Origin: Brachionus plicatilis
Lineage: Eukaryota; Rotifera; Eurotatoria; Ploima; Brachionidae
Assembly (NCBI GenBank): GCA_010279815.1
Contig: QEOQ01000561.1
Coordinates: 602,277 to 617,629 of the forward strand
Direction: 5' to 3'
DNA length: 15,353 bases
Shown: positions 7,977 to 15,353 of the stretch, piece after piece
Numbering within the stretch: position 1 is the stretch's first letter
Layout: the number at the start of each line of letters is the position of its first letter
The notes under the pieces: model-generated
Database searches by the model: none
What the model was told of the DNA's origin: nothing
Seen by the model: only the letters and a program-made list of their open reading frames with translations
Program-made: the position numbers and the translations under genes

Positions 7977-8550
7977 TTTTCAACACAAAAATTAAAATGT
8001 GCAAAAAATGCATTCAACACAGAAAATTATTTTGAAAAAAAACATTAAACTTTAATTTAATACTTTAAAATTAGCTTCAAATTTTTCAAAGACTTCAAAG
8101 TGTAACATTAAACTGGTTAATAAAAAGGCTTGTTGGGAAAATAAAAAAAAAATTGTTCAAGAACTTATTTATTCAAGAACTGTTAAAAAGTTGATATTGT
8201 GCACATTTATTGGCATTAAAAGAACTGTTTAAAAAAAGAACCAATTTGTTAATAAACCTAAAAGACGTAGAGCAAAAAATGCGGAAAATGGTTTTCTAGA
8301 GACTAATTTTTTTTAATTTCTTTTCTTTAAGCTTCAAAATTTACTTTATTTACCTAACTTCCACTTATAAATATCATTAAATAAAATTTAAAATTAAAAA
8401 AAAATTTTATTTTATTATAAATATTTTTGTGTTGAAAAAAAATTTCCTTTAAGAATTACTTTCGAGCACAATTTTTTTGTGTTAAATGTTTTTTTTTAAA
8501 TAGAAATTTTTGTGCTTAGAAGAAACGAATTGTGTTGAATGTTTTTTTCA
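7977..8550. repeat. TTCAACACA repeats in both orientations
   Basis: The core TTCAACACA occurs twice on the + strand (7979-7987, 8013-8021) and twice as its complement (8427-8435, 8531-8539). The longest pair is a perfect 16-bp inverted match, 7977-7992 with 8423-8438; the second pair is 11 bp (8011-8021 with 8531-8541). The arms are not nested in mirror order, so a simple terminal inverted repeat is not supported. The interior has a partly open frame (about 8053-8229) of poor composition that I do not call a gene. It could be a foldback or MITE-like remnant. Confidence 0.45.
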
Positions 8551-8589
8551 TTGTGCTAATCAGCAATAAGCAGCAAAAAAAATAAACTG

Positions 8590-8755
8590 GCGATCCCTGT
8601 CAAATTAAAAACAAAAAAAAAAAGAAAAATTTTCGAAATCAATTTTCGAAAAATAAACGTCAAAGATGGCCAAAAATTTCGAAAATCTCTTCCGCAAATA
8701 TCTTTCGAATATTTTTCGCAAACATTTTTCGTAAAGGAACTGAAAAATTTCATAA
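8590..8755 (-). repeat. TTCGAA-studded repeat, copy 1 (reverse orientation)
   Basis: Contains four TTCGAA sites and several TTCGC/TTCGTA variants. On the minus strand it ends in AATTTGACAGGGAT (plus position about 8594). This matches the terminus of the second copy at 10268-10495, which faces the other way. Translations across it are artefacts of the repeat. Confidence 0.6.
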
Positions 8756-8924
8756 TATACTTTTTTTTTATTCAATAATAATTTTAATAATATAATAATA
8801 AAATAATAATTTTAAACTGATTAATATTAAAAAAATTATTGAAATTAAAATTAAAAATTGAAAATTTTGTTTAAACGCAATTTTGTAATATTCATATAAA
8901 ATATAAAGTTATTTATTTATGTAA

Positions 8925-9230
8925 AACTCTAACATTGTCGACGAATACCACGTAGTAGTTTGCACATTGATTCATTGAATCCTATGTCCTTTGTTAAGCA
9001 GAAAATCTTAAAAAATAACAATAAAAAATGAGTGACAAATTTTCAAAATTCTTACAGTTTGCAGCCCTGAGAGCTGGATTGTTCTAGACCATTTTTGACA
9101 CTTGGCTTTTTATTTGCCTCCTATTACATTTTATGAATCATTTGATTCTTGTTTTGGATAAATCCAAGAACTGGCCTCAAAATGAGCAATCGTTGCGATT
9201 TCCTTGGAATCAAATCGGTAGAATTTAAAC
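8925..9230 (-). other. Possible exon pair or gene remnant (GC-richer island), weak
   Basis: Two GC-richer blocks (about 8925-9005 and 9057-9230) are split by roughly 50-60 bp of A+T-rich sequence, as exons around a short intron would be. On the minus strand a good donor (CT then GTAAGA, near 9056) and an acceptor (TTTTTTAAG, near 9006) join a frame ending KDIGFNESMCKLLRGIRRQC and a TAG stop, with AATAAA soon after (near 8915). But the upstream block has stops in the same frame. A plus-strand reading with GTTAAG...TTACAG borders is also possible but has no start. I do not recognise the protein, so this may be a pseudogene or chance. Confidence 0.25.
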
Positions 9231-10267
9231 AAAAATAATTTCGCAGGAAATGTTTAGCCTTATTATCTTTTAAAAAGATTAATTCCTTCTGTAGAAAACA
9301 ATTTTAATTTTAAAAGAATTTAAAAGTTTGGAAAGTATTATGTTCATAAATTTTTAATTTAGGAAAAACTTTCAATTGAGAAAGAATTTTTATTGATTAT
9401 TAAATGCCTGATATGCATTAATACTAGGTTATTGAAAAAAAATTGATTTACTAAAGGCGTTTTAGTTATGCATATACAATATTTAAATATTGCGGGTATT
9501 TCAAATTTATCTAAATTAAAAGTTTCTGATTGGATATTTTTAGTGCAAACTTTTCATTTTCAAAATAATATAGCTTGTTTATAAGTTTGTCTTATAAATT
9601 ATTGATTAATTATAGATAAATATGAATGAATTGATAATAACACAATTTTAGTTAATCTTATCAAAAAAAAATTTAATTTTTAAATTTAAATTAAATCTAT
9701 AAAATTTAATTTTTTGATTAATTCTAAGAATTAAACAGGCCATAAAGAAGATAATTTGGAAATTAGTGATTGCTAAATTCACATTGCTAGAACTTGCTTA
9801 ATTGATAAAAATTTTTATCATAATTTATAATTAAGAGGAAAAACGTTCCCATATTTCATTTTTTCAAATTAACCGCCTCACACATGCGTGATTTGAAATT
9901 AAAGGAGTAATACATACTCCTTTTTTTAATTCGTGGGATAATCACTTTGATATAATACATTCTATTCTCAATTAATAAAATAAAAATGTATTAAAGAGAG
10001 CTAGAGTTGATCATCCTAAGAAAAATTAGCAAGTTAAACTCAAAAAAAATATCCATGTAATTTCTTTATTATTTAAAATTATTTTTTTTTAATTTTAAAA
10101 AAATCTAAATTAATTCAGCATAAATTAAGTCAAAATTTTACTTTTTTTAATACTATCAGATACAAAAGTAATCATTATTTCAAAAATTATTCATAAGACA
10201 TTCAATTTATTGACAATTTTACAATTGTTTGACATCTTGAAAATTGTTTTGGAATTTTTTTTATTTT
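9231..10267. other. A+T-rich intergenic DNA with two adjacent hairpins
   Basis: No gene is seen. At 9862-9869/9891-9898 an 8-bp inverted repeat (TTTCAAAT/ATTTGAAA) encloses a GC-richer loop with a near-palindromic core. Three bases later, 9901-9909/9915-9923 form a perfect 9-bp stem (AAAGGAGTA) with a 5-nt loop, whose 3' arm runs into a seven-T run. The look of a bacterial terminator is probably coincidental in this genome. Confidence 0.5.
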
Positions 10268-10495
10268 GATTTAGCTATACGAAAAATTTCGAAATTATTT
10301 CGTAATTTTTTCGAAAACTTTTTGTGTGTCAAAAAATAAAAGTATTCTGAAATTGTTTTTCGAAGTTTTTTCATAGAATTTATGTAGTGTTTTTTTTTCA
10401 TTTTTTTTTTTCGAAAAAAATTCGAAAAATTTTCGAAATTTTTCTATTTTTCGAAATTTTTTCGGTAGATTTTCGAAAAGCAATTTGACTGGGAT
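10268..10495 (+). repeat. TTCGAA-studded repeat, copy 2 (forward orientation)
   Basis: Eight TTCGAA sites lie within about 200 bp of T-rich sequence, ending with CAATTTGACTGGGAT at about 10494. It is the same repeat type as 8590-8755 in the opposite orientation, about 1.7 kb away. No coding frame is credible. Confidence 0.6.
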
Positions 10496-10582
10496 ATGTA
10501 TTGAGACAAAAGTTTATTGTAGATCAAAGTGATTCACACTTGGTTTGTTTCAACTTTTTTTTTCAAGGTAAAAACTTGCTAA

Positions 10583-10689
10583 TGTAACACCCCTTCCAGC
10601 AGACCCCGGTCTTCTGGAGCCTTGATGGATCTCCATATATATATTTTGTTTGTATCTCCATATATATAATCGTAGTCGACTGATTAACA
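10583..10689. repeat. LTR-like or repeat fragment with palindrome and 15-bp direct repeat
   Basis: A GC-richer patch begins TGTAACACCCC, like the start of some LTRs, and ends near GATTAACA. It holds a 24-bp near-perfect palindrome (10595-10618, two mismatched pairs, TCCAG...CTGGA) and a 15-bp direct repeat ATCTCCATATATATA (10629-10643 and 10654-10668). No primer-binding site, polypurine tract or target-site duplication was found, so a solo LTR is only a guess. Confidence 0.25.
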
Positions 10690-10772
10690 CTTCATTTATT
10701 CAATAATTAAAATTATTATTATACTAAAATTATAATTTTAATTATTAAAATAAAGATAATTAAATGATTTAA

Positions 10773-11720
10773 TTAATTGTTATTTTGAAAACAAAAAAAT
10801 ATTGATAAATTCATATCAAATTTTTTAAATTTTTTTACTAATTTAATAAAGATCAAATTGATATTATTATAAATTGATAGCTTGAATGTTGCAAATTTCA
10901 GCAGTGATCGTATGATCACAAAGTTATTAATCAATCTCGAATAAAAAAATCCAAATGTTCTTTCCCCAATATTCGTTTTTGCCAATCAGGTTAGCACTAT
11001 TCCTTTAATTGTAACTTAAATTTCTCGAGTCATTTTTAAGAAATCTATTTTTTAAATTCTCAGGCGAGTTATGACAGAATAAAGTTTTAAAAGAGAATGA
11101 TAACATTCTTTCTAAAAATCTATGCTGAAAAGAATATAAGCCATATTTTTCCAAAAAATTATTAACATCATTAAAGTTTTTCGATTCAAATTTGAACTTA
11201 AACAATTTAAAATTAGAAAAATAATTACTTTTAGCCAGTTTAATTATTGCCTCTTTAGTAAAATAACACAAGAGAGTTGAACAATAATCAAAATAAGGTA
11301 GAATAAATGTTTTAAAGTCAATAAATAAAGAAAGAGTAGTCAATTTATTATCCCTCGCAAAATTCAAATCACTAAGGTATTCATGGACAGCCGTTTGAAA
11401 GGAATGCCCAGATCTAAAACCATGCTGGCCATTGAAAAAAATTCTGTTTGACTCAAAATAAAAGCTAATCTGCTTCGCTAAAAGTTTTTCAAACATTTTC
11501 GAAATTGGAGATAAAACAGATATAGCTCTATAGTTATTAATATATTGATCTATCTCCTTTATTCTTTTATAAAGGGTTTACTAATGCTAATTTCCAGTCG
11601 TCTGGAATACTCTTCAAATTGAGGCATTCATTAAAAGTATATGTAAAATAGGAATACATATGTCCGGAAGACTTTTTAAAATTTTTGAGTGTATTCCAAT
11701 GAAACCAGGCGATGAGATTT
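10773..11720 (-). pseudogene. Decayed LINE reverse transcriptase, catalytic core deleted
   Basis: On the minus strand, pieces in shifting frames begin near 11715 with SPGFIGIHS and FNECLNLKSIPDDWKLALV. They continue with NNYRAISVLSPISKMFEKLL and the RT motif GQHGFRSGHS (near 11410-11430), then LTTLSLFIDFKTF. The text should go on into the AFD and YADD catalytic region but jumps at once to ILPYFDYCSTLL, a motif from the far side of the palm/thumb. So about the middle of the polymerase is missing. A C-terminal part follows, and after a further frame change AKTNIGERTFGFFYSRLINNF (10773-10985) fits the C-terminus of CR1/Jockey-like elements. It is certainly non-functional. It lies directly upstream (on the plus map) of the short composite repeat. 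Confidence 0.8.
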
Positions 11721-11762
11721 TTGGGTTTTTAGGTGAAACCTTAAAAGCAAAACTTTAATTAG

Positions 11763-12052
11763 AAGAAGGATGAAGCAATGACTTATTTTAGTCAATTTTA
11801 AGTTAATAAGCTTTTATTAAAAATACATTATAAGCCACCATAACTCTGCCGTAAGCCGGTCCCAAGCCCAGGATGAGAAAAGAGGAGGGTGGTGTTCGCA
11901 GCCAAATTAAAAGTGCTCGGATGAGTGGCGCTGTTTATGATGAACGTCCCACGTGCTTCTTAGGGGAAGACGCCGTCATAACTATGCCTTATGCCGGTCC
12001 CAAGCCCGGATGTAAAAATAGGAGGGTGACAAAAATTTTATATACAAATATT
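11763..12052 (+). repeat. Composite SINE/LINE-tail-like repeat, short copy
   Basis: 290 bp, with about 5 differences from the matching parts of 3311-3873, and lacking that copy's 273-bp internal block. The two tail modules are at 11840-11891 and 11978-12028. Candidate 6-bp flanking TTTAAT occurs near 11755 and 12053, weak support for a target-site duplication. The frame that runs through 11873-12157 is an accidental reading of the repeat; its peptide equals that of the long copy only because the DNA is the same. Confidence 0.75.
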
Positions 12053-12057
12053 TTAAT

Positions 12058-12255
12058 GTTTATTTTTGATATAATTTCGGAATATATATTCAATAAAAAA
12101 AGAAAGAATAAAATTAGATATTATATATTAAAGATGAGTTATTTAATTTTATTTTAAAATTTTAGAAGTTTTTTAAATAAAGCAGTATTAATAAATGTTC
12201 AGAAATAATTTTTAGGGAGAAAACTAAAATCTTTAGACTATTTTTATTGAAAAAA
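12058..12255. repeat. A+T-rich dispersed repeat, copy 2
   Basis: Counterpart of 6323-6520, directly following the short composite repeat. It is absent from the equivalent place after the long copy, where instead the sequence near 3900-3945 (AGATCCT... CTTTAGGT) resembles 12308-12336, further on. So the neighbourhoods of the two composite copies differ by presence of this block. Confidence 0.65.
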
Positions 12256-12754
12256 AATCGGATAGAAAACCCAAAAAACATATAACAAAAATTATTGAAA
12301 AAAAATAAGATCCTCGAAAAAAAACTTTCTTTAGGTAGGAAATTGAAATAAAATAATTATACATTTTGAATCACCTCATCAAGATCTCCAAGAAAATACC
12401 CAACTTTTTCTTAGGAATTTCAATCAAAATCATCCCTTATCCTTTATATTCGACATAAAAATAAAATAAAATTTCATAAAAGATAAAACTAAAGATATAC
12501 TTAGCTTAAAAATTTTCTTCAAATTTTAAGCATCTTTTTGATTTAAATTAGTCAATTTCTTTTTCATCTGTCAAAATTTCTCATAAAAATATTTTTTTAA
12601 AGAAAATTATATCTTTGATCCGACTCCGTTCTTAAGAATAGACTCTTCAAATTCGGACCAGTCTTCTAGACCTTTATTAAACAAAACAAAAATTTTACTG
12701 TTGACTAAAATATTTATTTAAAAGTTTAAAAAAAAAACAAAAACCTTAAATAAT
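12256..12754. other. Intergenic DNA and PRRC1 3' region
   Basis: No gene is seen. The end near the PRRC1 stop holds two minus-strand AATAAA hexamers (plus 12713-12718 and 12673-12678). The first lies 37 bp past the stop codon and is the likely poly(A) signal. Confidence 0.5.
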
Positions 12755-14246
12755 TTAGTAATTTATCTTGGAAATTAGCTTATTTTTGTAAAGTAGAGCG
12801 ATTGTTTTGAGAGCGTGTGACAGTCGAGCATGGCTGACCAAAGTCTCGGCAGTCTCATAACTCAAATAGGTGCACGCTTGTGGCTGATTGAAGTTGAAAT
12901 TTTTTTCCGCTAATCTACAACTCAAACCTGACCACTTAAGCGGATAATCCGCAGGTGTAAATTCCTGCAGCTGACCAAGATCCTGATTAGACACCGGCAC
13001 TGCCTCTGTGAACACGCTCAATTCGATCTGATTCTCTTTGTCCTTGAGCATCACCACTGCCAGCTCGAACCAATTATCAGTCGTAAACTCGGCTATAAAG
13101 TCCTGAAAAGACACCACTATGCACTCACTATTCTGCATTTGGTAAAGTGTATTCTCCAGTTTCTCTTTGGCAGACTGGATGGCACAGGGGCTGCAAAAAA
13201 AATGTTTTAATTCAACAAAAATTTCAACTCAACCAAATTCATACTATCCGACTATTTGCGGAGCAAAGTGAGTGTTGTTAGCGGCATCAAAGCCACTCAT
13301 TGTTAGTTTAGAAAAGCCCGCATCACAGAACGCTTCTCTCACAGTATGTACAATTTTTGGATTAGCCATGGAGCTGACCAAATGGATGGGCTTGTTGGCC
13401 GGGTCTAAAGAAAAAAATTTTTTTTATTTTTTTTTTTTTTATTTTTGATAAATAAAATTTTTTACGAATATATTCTTTCATTTGAGGATCAATGGTAGTG
13501 ACTACCTTTTCGACCACATTGGTGAACCAACCCCAGGGTTTTTTTTGAACCGGTGGATAGCCCGAGCTAGGCGTTCTCTCAAGCGCACCGATGCTAGGCT
13601 GCTGAATGGGAACACTGGGAGCAAAGTTGCTTACGGGAATCTGACTTGGCTGCTGAAAAGGAGTGTTCTGAATAGTGCTTGGAGCTGGGCTGGCAGATGA
13701 GAGAGTGGGCGAAGGAGCAGGAGGAATGAAGAGGCCATTGTTGGGGATATTGGGTTCAGAGACTGGATTTAGAAAGGCCTGGTTTTGATTGACCGTCTGG
13801 ACAGAGAGGCCGGTGTCATAGACTTTTTTGTTCAGGGCTCCTTTGGCAGAGTAGGGGTTAGAGCTGGTGGTGGTGGTTGGAATGGAAGATGGTGGTGGTG
13901 GAACAGTTGGCATGGTTGCTGGAGGAGGCATGGTTGAAGTTAAATTGTGTGCGGATGTTGGTGGGGTTTGGGCTGCGGGTCTAGATGCGACTGGCGCGTG
14001 AATCTCGGCCGAGTCAAACACTGAGCTTTTGGCATCGGCGAACAAGGCCGATGCAGTTGGCGGCTCGGATTTGGCCTCGGTTTGTATGGGCTTGAAGTGA
14101 GATGAAGTGGGTGGAAGAATGCCGATTGAGTTTGACAAAGGCTTTAGGTTAAATGCTTCGTTTATCAAGTTGTTTGATGAAGATGAAGTGCTCAGGCTGA
14201 TTGTTGGTGCCGAGGTCTTTTGTGGTTCGTCGTCAGCGCTCATCAT
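12755..14246 (-). CDS. PRRC1: PRRC1 (proline-rich and coiled-coil-containing protein 1), three exons
   Basis: Spliced product of 458 residues (human about 445). Exon 1 is 14246-13466 (residues 1-260), exon 2 is 13404-13245, and exon 3 is 13190-12755. The exons total 1377 bases with no internal stop, and both junctions keep the family's sequence. Residues 1-235 are a low-complexity Ser/Thr/Pro-rich region with PPP runs. Residues 238-260 (W-G-W...DPQMKEYI) match the conserved segment before the folded domain. Residues 261-458 form the PRRC1 C-terminal domain of the DUF84/YjjX-like fold, with NPKIVHTVREAF, FAPQIVGY, FIAEF, DNWFELAV, FTPADYPLKWSGL and the final IALLYKNKL. In vertebrates PRRC1 associates with ER exit sites and COPII coat turnover. 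The family's nucleotide-phosphatase-like fold is known, but I cannot tell whether catalysis is retained. The start is the first of two adjacent ATGs (A at -3). The exons are much GC-richer than the surroundings. Confidence 0.92.
13191..13244 (-). other. PRRC1 intron 2 (54 bp)
   Basis: Begins GTATGA after codon-314 bases TA and ends TTTTTTGCAG on the minus strand. It splits a Tyr codon (phase 2). Removal joins FAPQIVGY to the next exon exactly as in PRRC1 relatives. Confidence 0.9.
13405..13465 (-). other. PRRC1 intron 1 (61 bp)
   Basis: Begins GTAAAAAAT and ends TTTCTTTAG on the minus strand, phase 1. The middle is almost pure A/T with long A runs. Reading through it gives a Lys/Phe-rich artefact and destroys the match to PRRC1; removing it joins MKEYI to HPANKPIHLV. 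Confidence 0.9.
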
Positions 14247-14514
14247 TGTTGAACAGGGCTTAGATTTTTGATCATATACTTTTGTATGTGTCAACTATTC
14301 TTGATTAAATATTTTTTATTAGTTTTCTATATGTGTTGAGTACTAATAAAATGATTTTAAAATATTTGTTTGACAAAATTCAAAATTTTGTTAACACTTA
14401 AGGTAATCTTAAGGATAAAAAATAAAGAAATTAATATTAAAGTTAAACAAGAATATTTTTTGTTTTAACAAAATAATTTTATTGAATGATACAATGCTGC
14501 TATGATACCTTAAA

Positions 14515-14650
14515 TTCACCGTATTTTACGTAAATTATGGTAAATTCACGATATTTTACCATATTTACCCTAAAATATGGTAATCTAAAATAGAGTATTT
14601 TTCGTAAAATAACAATAATAATCGTAAATTACCCATAATTATTGTAAAAT
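14515..14650. repeat. A+T-rich short repeats with GTAAA/TTTAC hairpins
   Basis: The motifs ATTTTAC, GGTAAATT and their complements recur many times. One clear hairpin pairs TACCATATTTA with TAAAATATGGTA around 14557-14584. It lies between the PRRC1 5' end and the LINE relic at 14753. It may be a decayed simple-sequence or MITE-like element. Confidence 0.4.
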
Positions 14651-14752
14651 TCAGTGAAAAAAAAATTCCGAAATTTCTCGCAAAAAATTTTTTTTTTTTA
14701 TTTTTGAAAAAGGAAAAAAATTAAACGAAAATTGACGTAAATTTTACAGCGC

Positions 14753-15353
14753 GATATAGATACTGTTTCAAGCTGGGCGATTACATGGGCGACTGATTTA
14801 AACGTAGAAAAGCGTAAAGTTATGCATATTGGTAATAAAAATCCTCAGTTTGACTACACAATTTTTAATAAATATGGAACAGAATCATTATATAAAACAA
14901 AATTGGAAAAGGATTTGGGTGTGTTTTTTCAAAATGATCTAAAATGGGGTGCACATGTTAGCTACTCTTCTGGCAGAGCAAATAAGATTTTGAGAATGAT
15001 TTGGAAGAATTTAAAATTTTTGGACGCCAATGTAGTTAAGTTATTGTATACCTAATTGGTAAGACCTCTTATTGAATATGGAGTTAGTGTTTGGAATCCT
15101 TACCTGAAAGAAGATAAGAAGGAATTAGAAAAAGTACAACGTAGAGCTACAAAGTTGATTCCAGCCTTTAAGAATCTTGAGTATGAAGAAAGATTGTATA
15201 GATTAAAACTTACCACTTTGGATACGAGAAGAAGAAGAGGCGATTTGATTCAGTTTTTTTAAAATTGTAAAAAGTCTAGAAACTGTTAAATTGGTAAGTG
15301 AAATCAGGTACGTTCAAAGAAATAATTATATTTTGAGGGGTCATGCAAAGATG
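14753..15353 (+). pseudogene. 5'-truncated LINE (CR1/Jockey-type), C-terminal part of RT, runs off the window
   Basis: A nearly intact reading frame starts abruptly with DIDTVSSWAITWATDLN and goes through KVMHIGNKN, LEKDLGVFF, LVRPLIEYGVSVWNPY, LEKVQRRATKLI, YEERLYRLKL and RRRRGDLIQ. This order is typical of the post-palm and thumb/connection region of CR1/L2/Jockey-type non-LTR retrotransposons. There is one in-frame TAA at 15053-15055. There is also one frameshift in a seven-T run (15254-15260), after which the similarity (VKLVSEIRY..., LRGHAKM) continues in the next frame to the end of the window. The RT catalytic motifs are absent, lying 5' of the truncation. With only two lesions, this is the youngest-looking of the LINE relics here. 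Confidence 0.85.

Noticed and set aside
8053..8310. Partly open + frame of Lys-rich codons with one stop
   Set aside because: No start codon, no recognisable motif, A/T-driven composition, and it lies inside a repeat-rich stretch.
9901..9930. Perfect 9-bp hairpin followed by a T run, like a bacterial intrinsic terminator
   Set aside because: The window is clearly animal nuclear DNA with spliced genes, so a bacterial terminator has no meaning here; T runs are everywhere.
10295..10483. Minus-strand frame of Lys/Phe repeats
   Set aside because: It is a translation of the TTCGAA/T-run repeat and has no protein-like complexity. The frame at 8556-8753 is rejected for the same reason.
9949..10532. 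12-bp inverted match AATCACTTTGAT / ATCAAAGTGATT, possible terminal inverted repeats
   Set aside because: A second inverted match nearby is in non-mirror order, and no wider similarity extends the arms; it could be chance.
13362..13466. Reading exon 1 of PRRC1 straight through into a Lys/Phe-rich tail
   Set aside because: This is translation through intron 1. Removing 13405-13465 restores the match to PRRC1.
14247..14294. N-terminal extension of PRRC1 starting at a TTG codon
   Set aside because: Animal genes start at ATG; the first ATG in frame is at 14246, in a good context.

Overview
This window looks like nuclear DNA of a small invertebrate animal. It is very A+T-rich by eye, has animal-type genes (a DEG/ENaC channel, PRRC1, a secreted cystatin, a chitin-binding domain), introns of only 54 and 61 bp, AATAAA polyadenylation signals, and many decayed LINE fragments. 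A monogonont rotifer of the Brachionus type would fit the compact introns, base composition and gene set. That is inference, because no species-specific marker is visible.

Layout: 1-750 is gene-free A+T-rich DNA. A single-exon DEG/ENaC sodium channel gene lies at 751-2238 (+). From about 3050 to 4075 there is a cluster of GC-richer repeats, followed by a short LINE relic (4160-4273). Two small single-exon genes for secreted proteins follow on the + strand: a one-domain chitin-binding (CBM14-type) protein (5252-5614) and a cystatin-type protease inhibitor (5939-6286). The stretch from 6300 to 12300 is mostly repeat: a LINE relic on the - strand (6838-7860), TTCAACACA repeats, two opposite-facing TTCGAA-studded repeats, a weak possible exon pair near 8.9-9.2 kb, an LTR-like fragment near 10.6 kb, a second - strand LINE relic lacking its catalytic core (10773-11720), and a second copy of the composite repeat seen at 3.3 kb. 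The PRRC1 orthologue occupies 12755-14246 (-) in three exons and is intact and GC-richer than its surroundings. A third LINE relic (+) starts at 14753 and runs off the end of the window.

The four protein genes are not an operon and share no obvious pathway. The channel sits at the plasma membrane, PRRC1 acts in the early secretory pathway, and the two small proteins are probably exported. The most interesting non-gene signal is the composite repeat. Its two copies differ at about 5 of 290 aligned positions plus one clean 273-bp presence/absence, each copy carries two tandem copies of the same 3'-tail-like module, and one copy is surrounded by shorter echoes of its own flank. I see no convincing defence system, CRISPR array, tRNA or rRNA, and nothing I would call a new biological system without genome-wide comparison.
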